Source: Craspedostauros australis (Eukaryota > Bacillariophyta > Bacillariophyceae > Mastogloiales > Achnanthaceae). From it: DNA of 64,000 bases. The notes beneath the pieces were generated by a model. It worked only from the letters and a program-made list of their open reading frames with translations, had not been told where the DNA came from and made no database searches. Positions 45,053-57,300 of this stretch are shown one piece after another (the first letter of the stretch is position 1; the number at the start of each line of letters is the position of its first letter). The position numbers were made by a program, and so were the translations under genes. The stretch is from positions 1,426,001 to 1,490,000 of the forward strand of contig JAMXDE010000016.1 of assembly GCA_026770025.1 (NCBI GenBank), given 5' to 3'.

Positions 45053-46510
45053 TCATTCTTCAAAGTAGACCCTCCAAAAACACAGACTGCCCGGCGGCGC
45101 TGCAAAATTGTATGAGCGATCCATCCTCTCAATCCTTCGCATCCATCGGTTGGGCTGTTCGTCGTTGCCACGTGGCTCTTCGATGGTGGCTGAGGCATCC
45201 AGCAGCAGCGAGTTCACCATCTTGCGAATCATCCGTTTGAGAAATCGGTTTGCGCGGATTTGAAAGACGAGAGCGCTATCGTATTCCGGCCGTCCCGCCG
45301 TGGCTGCTGCTACAACTGATGATGATGATAGTGTTGGTCCTTCCTGTTCATGCTTGCACCACACCTTGTTGAAGCCCGGAATGGTATCCTCCAACTCAGC
45401 GATGCCAGATGCGCGGAGCTGTTGATGATCATTGGATACTTCATCTACATCTTCAACATCGACGCTACCCGAAGCCGTCACCAATCAACATCGTCCTTCT
45501 TGAATGGTGCAATCCGCCGACTGCGTCAATATCCTGCCTTTGCTCAACGAGGTGCAATCAATTGATTGGTTCATGACAGATGCGAAGAACTGGTTCACCG
45601 TCTTCACCATGAGCCTGGCATATTGAAGACATACTGTCTTGCGCAAAGGAAGGATGTAGATGTATTCACGAGCCGTCGCTTGGAACGTGGGATGGAAGCT
45701 GGATGACACATGATATGCATCAGGAATCTTCATGAATGGTGTGGTACTAGTTCGGTTGCTGAGCTTCAGGTCATCCCATGCTTCTTCCTTGTCATCTGGA
45801 ATTGCATCTGTCTCATGGGCTTCATTCGCTTCATGTGTTTCACTGCTGCCATCTCACAACAACCAATTGACATCCGCGACTAGACGATCGAGATCCGGCG
45901 TGGCCGTTGATTTGGCTGATAGCGAGAAGGAGAGCACGTTCGCCTTGGCCGAAACGCCAGCATCCGTCCGGCCTGCAACGTTCAGTCGGACGATTGTCTC
46001 AGCCTCGATGATGCCTTGACGCCGCAAACACTTGGACACTGCGTCTGTGAGAACGCCGCGGACCGTCGGCGCAGCGATGGTGGGATTGAACTCGTATCCG
46101 CCCGGGCAGGAGGGTCCATGATACGATACGATCAAGGCGTACGTTGGTCGCAACCGCCGCCGCGGATCTCTGTGAGGCACGAACGGTGGGAATCGTGACG
46201 GTTGTGGCATGTGGAGATCCTGGAAGAGTTCTGGAATGCCTGAGAACTGACAGGAATCATTGGGAGGTAACTCGTCAATGAAAGGATACCTGTATTTGCC
46301 TGCTTGATACGGTTGGTCATCCTGAGGTTGTGGCACGTCATGGTGGAGACTGTTGCTCTGTCGATCTGATGGCTTCCATGATGACTGCCGTGGTGGCTTC
46401 TGCGCTGAGGGTTGGAAGCACGCGGTTGATCTTTGGGGAGACAGGGCAACGCACAGTATGCCGAAGATGACCACGACGCATCTGCAGAAACGGTCTGCTT
46501 CTCCACTCAT
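45053..46510 (-). CDS. tRNA pseudouridine synthase, TruA type
   Basis: This is a TruA-family enzyme that isomerises uridine to pseudouridine in tRNA. Seen in order: YALIVSYHGPSCPGGYEFNP, the catalytic loop VAGRTDAGVSAKA (Asp of GRTDAG), then FHPTFQATAREYIYILPL, IRANRFLKRMIRKMVNSLL and the closing APPGSLCFWRVYFEE. The three open stretches share one frame but are separated by two in-frame TGA codons (45854-45856 and 45485-45487). The first lies in a good GT-AG intron of 99 nt, 45857-45759, a multiple of three, whose removal joins VNWL to FNRTSTTPFMKIPD. The second is also in sequence that does not look conserved and may be a second intron, but I could not fix its ends; a nonsense change is the alternative. 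The hydrophobic N-terminus (VVVIFGILCVALSP, then STACFQP) could be an organelle-targeting presequence. Confidence 0.78.
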
Positions 46511-46994
46511 GATGCCATAGCTTTCTCCTTCTCTTCACAAGTATTATAGTATGTGCTGGTGGTACTGGTGGTCCTGGCTTGCTTGTTGCACTCCTTTGTG
46601 AATGCATCGTGTGATGTGTCCACATGGAGGTGTCGTTTGTTCGTTCCTTGTTGCCTCGGTTTGATGTTGGTGGTTGATTGGTTGGGGGAGATTCGTTTTG
46701 GCGCCATGATAACGGCAAAATAACGCTCACCAATCACGTGTGTGAGACACGATCCAAACCAAAAAGTGATGCCAACCACAACTACCCAATCTGAGAGGAT
46801 GTTCTCGAGCTCACTAATACCTTTCGCTGCGTCGACATCGTCCCTTCGGACCGCGCGTGATAAGACAAGACAACCAAGACCAATGATCCAGGGAGCTTCC
46901 ACTCCACGAGTACGGAGCCATCATGCTCTACTTATCGTGTTTCGATTGGACAAACGCGCTACGAGTTAGGACTGGAGTGACACACGCTACATCG
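46511..46994. other. Intergenic spacer
   Basis: This is the upstream region of the TruA gene and downstream region of the FTO-like gene. An open frame across it on the minus strand contains two hydrophobic stretches (WIIGLGCLVL, WVVVVGITFWFGSCL) but no recognisable domain; I leave it uncalled. Confidence 0.5.
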
Positions 46995-48924
46995 TCATAA
47001 CCAATTCCAATAGATCTGTCCCTGGAAGATCGGACGATCGTGGGCTTGCGTGGGAAGGATTGGCTGCAGTGCGTCGCGACCTATTGGACTTGTCCCATCG
47101 CACCTGCTGCTGCCTCTGCTGTTCAGAGTTCGTCTCACAATGATACTCGGCGGCATGCTGGAGGATACGAGGATATCATAGGTCCGTTGTTCGAGCTGCT
47201 CCCAATGACGGAACAGTGTCATGACTGGCTGCTCCCAGTACGCCCACAGAAGCTGCTTGTGCTCTCGTCCCTGGATGAAGAATTGGCGCAGCCATTCGTT
47301 CTCCAGCTCGTCCAGAATGATTTGTTCGGATCTCCATTGCTTGGATCCGTTGCGATGGAAGTTGTCAACGGCGGTCCTGCATTTGCGGATCATGTCGTGC
47401 ACGTTGTGACCGGCCCTCAGCAAGCGATGTGTGGAGGAGAAGCGCGTGGTCGTGACTTGGTCAGCATCTGCACCATTGTTCGATGAGGTATGTACCAGCA
47501 CAGTGTGCTGATGGTGATGGTTGTGATCGTCGAGCAGGTAGTAGGCACACCCCGATGGCAACGTGACAGGAATCGGCGGGCTTTCCTTCTCAACGCTGAT
47601 ATCGCCAAGGCGTTTCTGCTTTGGTCCTTCCGCGTTGTGCGTCACTCGCAATGCGACGGACCAGTCGTGCTCGTGCTTCTTTGCGAAGCTCATACCCGCC
47701 TTCGCATCCGCATGTCCATGAACATGCCCGCGTTGTTGTGATCCAGAAGATGACTTCGATTGGAAGTTGTTGAGATTGAACATCGTCTGATACACGGCAG
47801 TGGTGGAAAAGTGCTCCAACGAGCTGTCCACATGCCACGACACTGTGCACTTCGACTCTCCGAACATGGGATCATTCTTGAGCCAAGACGATTGGGTCTT
47901 CATCTTGTTGATGAGCGTGATGCTGAAGCCCGCACGACCCTGCACCGTGGGTTCTGGCACATTGTGATCCCGACGCTGCTCTCCCAACACCTCCAAATGA
48001 TGCTGCGTTCGCTGTGTCAAGCATTGGGTTGAGATGATGGATCTGATCGACGGCAACCTGGACATCCCCGTTCCACCACGATGATGTGCATGCTTCGGTG
48101 GCATCATCTGAGGGTGGCACGCTGTGGCCCTCTTGCGTACCATCCACATTTGTATCACACCAAAGATGGCTGAACATCCTCAGGCCGAGGTACTTGTACG
48201 TCGCTTCTGGATCGCCCAGCAAGCACCATGTGACGTACGTCTTGACACATCTGCTTCCCATCCCTCCCGGTTGCGTCACATCCGTGCGGAACCACCCAGC
48301 ATGGTCCAAAGTGGACAGAGCTGATTGGACATCCCTTTCCTCCACTGTTGCGGCATCTGTCTGAGGGTTGGCCAAATCCGTGGAACGGTCCCAGACGCAT
48401 CCTTCGTAGCATGTGGACATGGCGGATTGAAATGCGTGTCTGTGATCGCCCTCGTTGCGCAAGAACTCATTCATTTTGGACTGCTTCATTCTCGTTTCAA
48501 GCTGAGGGGGCTGCTTGAGCGGAAATGGTGGTGGCAGGCGTTGTCCATGTTCCATCCGACTTGTTGGGGTGGCATCGACGGAATTGTTGGGCGGGTTCAA
48601 CATGCTTGACATTGCTGCTGCTGCTGCTTGACCATTTCCTCTCTTGCGTTTCTTTGCTTTGGACGAAGGGCATTGATTTGGGCGTGTGTCGCCACCACGA
48701 TCGGTTGCCCACGCAGCAGCTGCGGCCATCATGAACATCTCATCTTCGCTGCTGTCCTCATCGCTGGTGCTCCTGTTTCCGTTCTCTTTGTCAATGTGGT
48801 TGCCTTTGCCATCAACTTTGAAATCAACTCTGCCATCAACTTTGCCATTGATTGATCCCTTCCTTCTCTCATTTCCTTCAGGCAACCAGCTACCAGCAGT
48901 GGTGATGGCTTGGTGTTTCGTCAA
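46995..48924 (-). CDS. FTO: FTO-like Fe(II)/2-oxoglutarate RNA demethylase, one apparent frameshift
   Basis: This is a homologue of FTO, the dioxygenase that removes N6-methyl (and cap m6Am) marks from RNA. The N-terminal frame (48924 to about 48040) holds the substrate-lid phrase GDPEATYKYLGLRMFSHLW after a basic, disordered leader (SSKAKKRKRG, a likely nuclear signal). The C-terminal frame (about 48030-46995) holds LINKM..QSSWLKNDPMFGES, the iron-binding SWHVD, CAYYLLDDHNHHHQH with the second His ligand, and RFSSTHR with the 2-oxoglutarate and substrate arginines. A helical C-terminal domain (EWLRQFFIQGREH...) follows as in FTO. The two frames are consecutive pieces of one protein; the switch falls at about 47985-48035, just after LNPMLDT. 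I see no intron that bridges it, so there is one indel, real or technical. FTO is known from vertebrates and algae and absent from fungi and land plants. Confidence 0.82.
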
Positions 48925-50106
48925 GGCCGTTGGCTGGCGTTGCTGTTGATGCTGTTGATGCTGTTGGCGCTTGCATTCCCTTTGCTTCAGCTTCTTTCGC
49001 TGGTCGCGAGATATAATAGTTGTGGAGCACTTCCGTTTGGAGCTTCAATGGTTGGCATGACGGATGGGATTGGTGCTCAATCCATCGTGGTGGCATCGGA
49101 GAACAAGTTTGTATGAGAGCAGCGTGTGGTTGAGCGGAGTAGAGTGGAGTGGAGTACAGTGATGATGTCTGCAATTCGCATTGAAGCTTTGTTGTCCTCC
49201 TTCGTCGCTTCGTTTGTTGTTGTGTTGGTCGGTTAGTCGGTTGGTTTTGGATCTTCCCACTTGATGTGTTGGGTGAAGGATTCTGTTGATGCGAACAGTG
49301 CCTCGGAAAGATACGATGGACAGCTGTTCGCATCCTCGATTCGCTGAGAATAGTCTACAGTGGTCTAGAGAGTCCACTCTCATCTGCGGTCTACGACCTG
49401 CGAAAGAGACGGACTTCTTCTTGCAAGACCCTGAGCAAGGACTGACACAAGATCTTCCTCCTTTCTCCGTTCATGGAACCAATCGACGCACCATCACCGC
49501 ACCATCACCGCATGGATCTCGAAGGCACTGAAGTCCTACTACTAATATATAGAATAGTAGGTACTTCCAATTCAGGTTTCGCACGACTTGTGTTCCATCA
49601 AGCTCTGCATGCATGTGTTGGGTATCATCATCAGCAGCAATGTCCATCCTCCTCCTTCGCGGAAAGGCTGCGAGTATTTTAATATTATCGATTCTACTAT
49701 ACTTGTCAAGTGCAATCCTGTGAGCTACACAAGCAACGTCCCTCTCCCCACAACATTCTTGCGTCATCTGATGCCTTGATTCCCATGAACATTCTACCAC
49801 TTCCTGGTTCTGTTCCGAACGGTCTTGTTTCTGCTTCGGTTTCCCTCTCACGTCAGCACTTCCGATTGGTCGTCCTCCTCGACCATAGCCTCGACCATAG
49901 CCTCGTACGGATAGCTGCGCTACTCGCGGATCCCTCCGTTGCTGAATCGCCGCGATTGTTGTCTGCTCGTAGTTCGTACCATCGTCATCACCGCCACAGT
50001 GCGCGTGCGTTCATGTTCTTCTGGTCGCCCTCACGCCTAGGCATCCATCTGGCTGGAACTCATCTCGTTTGGCTTCGCTCCTTTCATACAATGTTTGCCT
50101 TGTGAG
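48925..50106. other. Intergenic region upstream of the 305-bp repeats
   Basis: No gene is supported on either strand. TGTTGATGCTGTTGATGCTGT-like trinucleotide sequence lies at about 48942-48962, inside the presumed promoter of the FTO-like gene. Confidence 0.5.
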
Positions 50107-51023
50107 GTTCCAGCAAACAGCCTTCGCGCGATTGTTGGCCACCAAAGAACAACAAATTTGTCTGTGGCATTTTATCAACCAGACGCAAGTGACATGTTAC
50201 AAGTGACGGACAACGAGTGTCATGTCGGTTGCAGGGTGTGGGACATGTCACTCTCGATACTGTCTTAAGTGTAGAGTACCCGAGAGCGACAGAACAGCGC
50301 CGAATTCGGTGATGTCCACGATCTGCAAGGGCGCCGCTTCTCACCTCAAGTGAACTTGGTTGTTTGGCACAGGCAACATTCTTCACCTCACCACGCACGC
50401 TCTGGCCGCGAAGTTCCAGCAAACAGCCTTCGCGCAATTTTTTGTCACCAAGAACAACAAATTTGTCTTTGGCATTTTATCAACCAGACGCAAGTGACAT
50501 GTTACAAGTGACGGACAACGAGTGTCATGTCGGTTGCAGGGTGTGGGACATGTCACTCTCGATACTGTCTTAAGTGTAGAGTACCCGAGAGCGACAGAAC
50601 AGCGCCGAATTCGGTGATGTCCACGATCTGCAAGGGCGCCGCTTCTCACCTCAAGTGAACTTGGTTGTTTGGCACAGGCAACATTCTTCACCTCACCACG
50701 CACGCTCTGGCCGCGAAGTTCCAGCAAACAGCCTTCGCGCAATTTTTTGTCACCAAGAACAACAAATTTGTCTTTGGCATTTTATCAACCAGACGCAAGT
50801 GACATGTTACAAGTGACGGACAACGAGTGTCATGTCGGTTGCAGGGTGTGGGACATGTCACTCTCGATACTGTCTTAAGTGTAGAGTACCCGAGAGCGAC
50901 AGAACAGCGCCGAATTCGGTGATGTCCACGATCTTCAAGGGGCGCCGCTTCTCACCTCAAGTGAACTTGGTTGTTTGGCACAGGCAACATTCTTCACCTC
51001 ACCACGCACGCTCTGGCCGCGAA
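50107..51023. repeat. Three tandem copies of a 305/306-bp repeat
   Basis: Copies begin with GTTCCAGCAAACAGCCTTCG at 50107, 50413 and 50718, and end with CTCTGGCCGCGAA. Copies 2 and 3 are almost identical; copy 1 differs near its start (GCGCGATTGTTGGCCACC against GCGCAATTTTTTGTCACC). Each contains GACATGTTACAAGTGACGG and TCCACGATCT. The same spurious minus-strand frame recurs in each copy, as expected from repetition. No transposase, TIR or polymerase-III box was recognised. The array ends about 300 bp before the start of the M11 gene. Confidence 0.95.
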
Positions 51024-51329
51024 GGAGCAGTCTCCACCCATGAACATGCAACGTCGCAGGCGGGGGAGCTTCACTCTCCTTGATCTCCTCTTGTGGGTCA
51101 TCTCGCATCCGTGCTCTGTACTGTGCTGCGCTGCGCTCGTTGTCGGTATTTGATGAGAGTCCAACAGCGTGTGGTACGAACTGTGTTGGCCGAATCAAAC
51201 GAGCGAAAGCAACGTCCACGCTCGTCGGCACCAAAACGCAACGATCGTGGTTGGCGAAGGAATGGCTGCACGAGCTATTATCTGTGCCTATCCCTCCAAT
51301 TGCAATCATAATTCCATCCCTCGTCCAGC

Positions 51330-54300
51330 ATGAAAGTCTTCCATTCCTGTCAGCAAACCCTCATTGCCGCGCTGCTTGCGGTGATTGCAGTCTCTGTAAC
51401 ATTGGCCGCAGCTCAAACGGTGAGTGAAACGACCCTTTGCGATGGTTGGTCTCTCTCTCTCTCTTGTGACCGTGGATGGGTCGGCCATGCCATCTCATCA
51501 TCCATTCTCAACCTTGCATTCCACGTCTGCTCAACTCCGTTTCCCTCCAACCTCCACCCTACATCCGAGTACGAATATTCACCCTTTTCACAACCACCAC
51601 ACCTTCATCCAATCGATCTCACTCACTCAATTTCAATCCAAACGACAATCAGAACAACAACAGCAAAAGTATCCTGAAGGAACCATGCCTCATCATCGCG
51701 CGCATCACCGGTTTCACCGATGGAACCGATGCAACCGACCTTTTCTGCAGGCTCAGAGGAGTCGATGCCACATCCCATGGTCCCATCGACATGAAGATCG
51801 ATGGGTTGACAGAGCAGTGGGCGATCGACCGCCAAGCGTTCCCCAGCGCCACCGTCCAGCACACCATCTTCATGGAGAACGTCATCGTTGATGACAGCAA
51901 CTTCACGCTGAAGCTGCCGGATGGCATGACCATCGATGACATGCTGCTTGGGCATCATACCGATGGACATACGGATGGACACGGGCATGGACGCGCACTG
52001 GACACTCCAGATGTGTTGGGCGTTGGCGACAAGAAGGTCCTCCTGATTCAGGTTGTGTTTCAGAACACTTACACTGTCCCAAAATCTCTCATTGTGGACA
52101 AAGTGTTCAATGCGCAGCCCAATTTCACCGACCAGTTCGAGGCCATGTCGTTCGGCAAGCTTTCGCTTTCCACAATGCCAACAAATGGCACCAACGATGG
52201 GATCCTCACAATTCACTATCCTTCTGAAGTTGATCCCTACACTCTCAAGACCACCAATGTTGAAAACCGCGTCAGGCAATACCTGGCGCTGGAGGCCAAG
52301 ATCTTTGACGACTTCGATCATTTCATGATTTTGGTGCCGTATTCGACTGTTGATGATGGGGAACGAGACTGGATTGGTAAGTTTCAGTGCCATTTTCAGC
52401 AACGGGCATCCCATTTGGGAAATGGCACGCGCACCGGTATGCAGTGCGGTAAACTGTCTTGGGCGCTCCTGTAGCATGAATAGTGATGATGACGGGGCAT
52501 CGTTTGAGATGGTTCTCCTTGACGTGAACCCAGATCTCCACAGGTCGGCGAGATCATTGCTCAAGACACTGCGGTCATGATTGGATCCACCGTACCATAC
52601 GAATTTGATACTGAGATGATCGGATATTTGCTCTGCTTCCAACTACCGCAATCTACTCACCCATTCAATTATGTCATTCCATGCGAATCCAACATGTTGT
52701 CCATAACGTGCTTCGTATCCAACGACAAATCTCAGCTTACGCATACTTGTATGGAGAAATCAGCGTGTACAACGGTATTAAAGACTACCCAAACGCACAC
52801 TGGGGGTTCGCTGTGAACCTCATCGTCCATGGACTTGGTCATAACTTCGGCTTGCACCATTCCAATATACTTGGGATAGAGTACGGGGACACAAGGTAAG
52901 CATCCGAAGATGATCTGGAGCTCACGTACAACTGCCGAAGCTGCATGGTGTCGGCTTCTAACAACCACTTCGCCGCCTCTGCATGCACGCATACACTCAC
53001 TTTCTCTGCCGCTCTTTTGCTTTCTCTTTCCCTTTTGTGCTGTTGCTGGGCTTGTTTCTGCCATTTCTCCTTGACGGATCAACATGTCTGCAATGAATCG
53101 CGCAGTGGGGCCATGGGTGGTGGGAAATACAATCGAATTGGCAACGAAACACTTTCTGCGCTCTCGGGTTACAACGGTAAGTATCCTCAGATCTGATGGC
53201 GGCAGATCACATGTCCATCAATGCAGAGCCTGATCGATGCCTTATCCTGAGACAGCCAATTTCATCATCGAAAGAACACTCTGCATGACGCAGCGGGCGG
53301 AATCTGGGGGACTCAACCAGTGGAGCTCTCACTGATCCGTTTGTATGCGCATGTCGAGAATTGCTGATCGAAATTGCCGCCCAATCTATGACGTTCATCG
53401 ACTGGGGCATGTTGGACTATTCCCGCCATACTCGTGTGGCCACTGACTCATCTCTCCAATGCAAGTGCCTTGCCGTGCTTGTTTTGTCTCTCACACCAAA
53501 ACTAAAACCACAACACGTGCGCTCACCATACGGCATCCCGTATTCCGCACGTCTAATCACGTCCCAAACGGAACCAACTGAAATCGAACACGCCCATCTC
53601 AAAGGGGCCAAGAGTTGGGATATGGGATGGTATTCTGATCAGACCGTCACACTCACGGAAGGCCAAGACATCGACTTCGAAGGAAGGCTCTGTGGTGTGG
53701 TAGACTACGATCCCACCGATACGAGCTACCATGTCATCATCCGAATCGATGATCCTGAGAGCGCTTTCAACTACTACGTCGCGTTTAACCGAGCCATCGG
53801 TTTCAATGCCGATTCGCCACTGGGCAGAAACCAAGTGCTCGTCACATCAGCGGATGATCGGTTTCCAGGCTATGGGTGGCCATCCGACTTAGAGGCCATT
53901 CTGAATATGACCCAACCGTCGTACAGGCCCCCTCGGGTTGGATCTGCGAAGATCTTGGATAGCCTCGTCATTTCCGTTTCCAACATCGATAATGAATCAG
54001 CGACACCAATGTGTGCGACGGTGAGCGTGAAAGTGGATTTCAGCCATTCGCCATCCACTACTCCATCCGTTTCTGTTGCGCCATCAGTATCAGCACCACC
54101 TTCCAACATACCAAGCGCACCCCCCACCCTAACTCCCACAGGAGAGTGCGGAGAGTGGGAATACACATGGCCCCGTCAAGGCTTGTTTGGTGAAATCACG
54201 AATTCCTTCAGATTCGATTTGCGCACACTTAGAGACGTTGAAATCACCGGAATGCGGCTTTTCGTGGCCCCTGCCTTTTCCAATATGCCTTACACGATCT

Positions 54301-57300
54301 TCTTCCGACCAGACACCTGGGAGGTGGATGGCAATTGGACTCAGATCGCATCGGGAAACAACGGAGAAACAGATTCGGATGACTATACGGCCACCCTTCC
54401 GTTTGATTCACCTCTGCTCCTGCCAGCGAATACTGGCACTGTTTCCTTCCGCATCGACATGGTCAATCGACTTCAATTCTCAGGCTGGGACTCCGCACGC
54501 ATTGTACCATCCGATATTTTCTCATGTCCATCTTGCCCATTTGATGTGTATGCTGGACAAAGCAGTATTGAAATTGGAGACAGTGTGCCCAGCTTGTTCC
54601 CCAGTCTCTTCCCCTACTTCGTCGGTTCGCTCGAGTTCTGCTATGGCCTAAACACTGAGATGCCAACTGGATCGGCTTCTCCTTCAATGACAGCATCACC
54701 AACGACCCAACCATCTGTCGTTCCCACACAGGCACCGACTGCTTCATGTCGCAGCGGAGAGACGGCAGGCCTCCCACTTGATTTCATTAGAAGTCGGATT
54801 GTATCTGTGCGATACGATATTGAGATATTGAGCGGCATCGACATCACGGGCATGAGGCTCGTGTTGCCATCGACTGGGAGCCAACCATACATCATCTTCT
54901 ACCGCCCAAGTACGTGGGACGCACCTGGTGACTGGACAGAAATCGCGTCCGGAACGATCGAGGCGAGAGGGAGGGGAGATTTCACAGATGTGATCACATT
55001 TGATCCACCACTGTCTGTTTCGGAGGCCGACGGCGTGGTCGCCATCCGTGTGGATACGCAGACAGGATCATTGGTTTATGCCACGGAGCACTACGGGCCT
55101 ACACCACCGGACTGGTTCGAATGTGAGGAATGCCCGTTCATCATGTTCCCAGGGATGTCAAGCGGATATGTTGGAGAGTATCCTGATGCCGCTTACGGAG
55201 GTTACTACGACTTCTTCATGGGATCGTTGGAGTTCTGCAAAACCGACTCTCTGACAGTGTTGGCTTCGAGTACACCATCGGACATGGCATCCGCTGCGCC
55301 ATCCACTACACCATCCGTTTCTTTTGCGCCATCAGTATCAGCACCACCTTCAAACACACCATCCGTTTCTTTTGCGCCATCAGTATCAGTAGCACCTTCC
55401 AACAGACCAAGCGCACTCTCCAGCCAAGCTCCAACAGAACAGTGCGCAGAGTGGGAATACACAAGGTCCCGTCGAGGCTTGGTTGATGATGATCAAATCA
55501 CAAAGTCCTTCAGATTCGATTTGCGCACACTTGGGGACTTTCGAATCACCGGAATGAGGCTTTTCGTGGCTCCTGGCTTGTCCAATATGCCGTACACGAT
55601 CTTCTTCCGACCAGACACCTGGGAGGTGGATGGCAATTGGACTCAGATCGCATCGGGAAACAACGGAGAAACAGATTCGGATGACTATACGGCCACCCTT
55701 CCGTTTGATTCACCTCTGCTCCTGCCAGCGAATACTGGCACTGTTTCCTTCCGCATCGACATGGCCAATCAATTTCAAACCTCAGGCTGGAGCTTCGCAC
55801 GCATTGTACCATCCGATATTTTCTCGTGTCCATCTTGCCCATTTGATGTGTATGCTGGACAAGGCAGTTTTGAAATTGGAGACAGTGCGCCCACCTTCTA
55901 CCCCGGTGTCTTCCCCTACTTCGTTGGTTCGCTCGAGTTCTGCAATGACCTGGATACCGAGATGCCGACTGGATCGGCTTCTCCTTCAACGTCAGTATCA
56001 CCAACGACCCAGCCATCTATCGTTCCCTCACAGGCACCGACTGCTTCATGTCGCAGCGGAGAGACGGCAGGTCTCCCACGTGATTTCTTTGGAGATGAGG
56101 TTGCATCTATACGATACGATATCGAGATATTGAGCGTCATCGACATCACGGGCATGAGGCTCGTGTTGCCATCGACTGGGAGCCAACCATACACCATCTT
56201 CTACCGTCCAAGCACGTGGGACGCACCTGGTGACTGGACAGAAATCGCGTCCGGAACAATCGAGGCGAGGGGGAGCGAAGAGTTCACAGATGTGATCACA
56301 TTTGATCCACCACTGTCTGTTTCGGAGGCCGACGGCGTGGTCGCCATCCGTGTGGATACGCAAACAGAAACATTGAAAGATGCCACGAAGGACTACGGGC
56401 CTACACCACCAGACTGGTTCGAATGTGAGGGATGCCCGTTCATCATGTTCCCAGGGTTGTCAAGCAGAGATGTTGGAGAGTATCCTGATGCCGCTTACGG
56501 AGGTTTCTACGACTTCTTCATGGGATCGTTGGAGTTCTGCAAAACCGACTCTCTGACAGTGTTGGCTACGAATACACCATCGGACATGGCATCCGCTGCG
56601 CCATCCACTACACCATCCGTTTCTTTTGCGCCATCAGTATCAGCACCACCTTCAAACACACCATCCGTTTCTTTTGCGCCATCAGTATCAGTAGCACCTT
56701 CCAACAGACCAAGCGCACTCTCCAGCCAAGCTCCAACAGAACAGTGCGCAGAGTGGGAATACACAAGGTCCCGTCGAAGCTTGTTTGGTGACATCACAAA
56801 GTCCTTCAGATTCGATTTGCGCACACTTAGGGACTTTCGAATCACCGGAATGAGACTTTTCGTGGCTCCTGGCTTGTCCAATATGCCGTACACGATCTTC
56901 TTCCGACCAGACACCTGGGAGGTGGATGGCAATTGGACTCAGATCGCATCGGGAAACAACGGAGAAACAGATTCGGATGACTATACGGCCACCCTTCCGT
57001 TTGATTCACCTCTGCTCCTGCCAGCGAATACTGGCACTGTTTCCTTCCGCATCGACATGGCCAATCAACTTCAATTCTCAGGCTGGAGCTTCGCACGCAA
57101 TGTACCATCCGATACTTTCTCATGTCCATTTTGCCCATTTGATGTGTATGCTGGACAAGGCAGTATTGAAATTGGAGACAGTGCGCCCAGCTTCTACCCC
57201 GGTGCCTTCCCCTACTTCGTTGGTTCGCTCGAGTTCTGCAATGACCTGGATACCGAGATGCCAACTGGATCGGCTTCTCCTTCAACGTCAGTATCACCAA

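Noticed and set aside
45485-45856. In-frame TGA codons in the TruA gene as selenocysteine.
   Set aside because: The first fits inside a standard intron, neither is at a conserved position, and TruA enzymes are not selenoproteins. No SECIS-like element was looked for successfully.
50107-51023. The 305-bp repeats as a CRISPR array or rDNA spacer.
   Set aside because: Units are long and contiguous with no unique spacers, the genome is eukaryotic, and no rRNA sequence is adjacent.
52577-52816. Open frame in the M11 gene between exons 2 and 3.
   Set aside because: It does not resemble M11 sequence, and skipping it with the intron 52377-52735 rebuilds the family motif order and phase.
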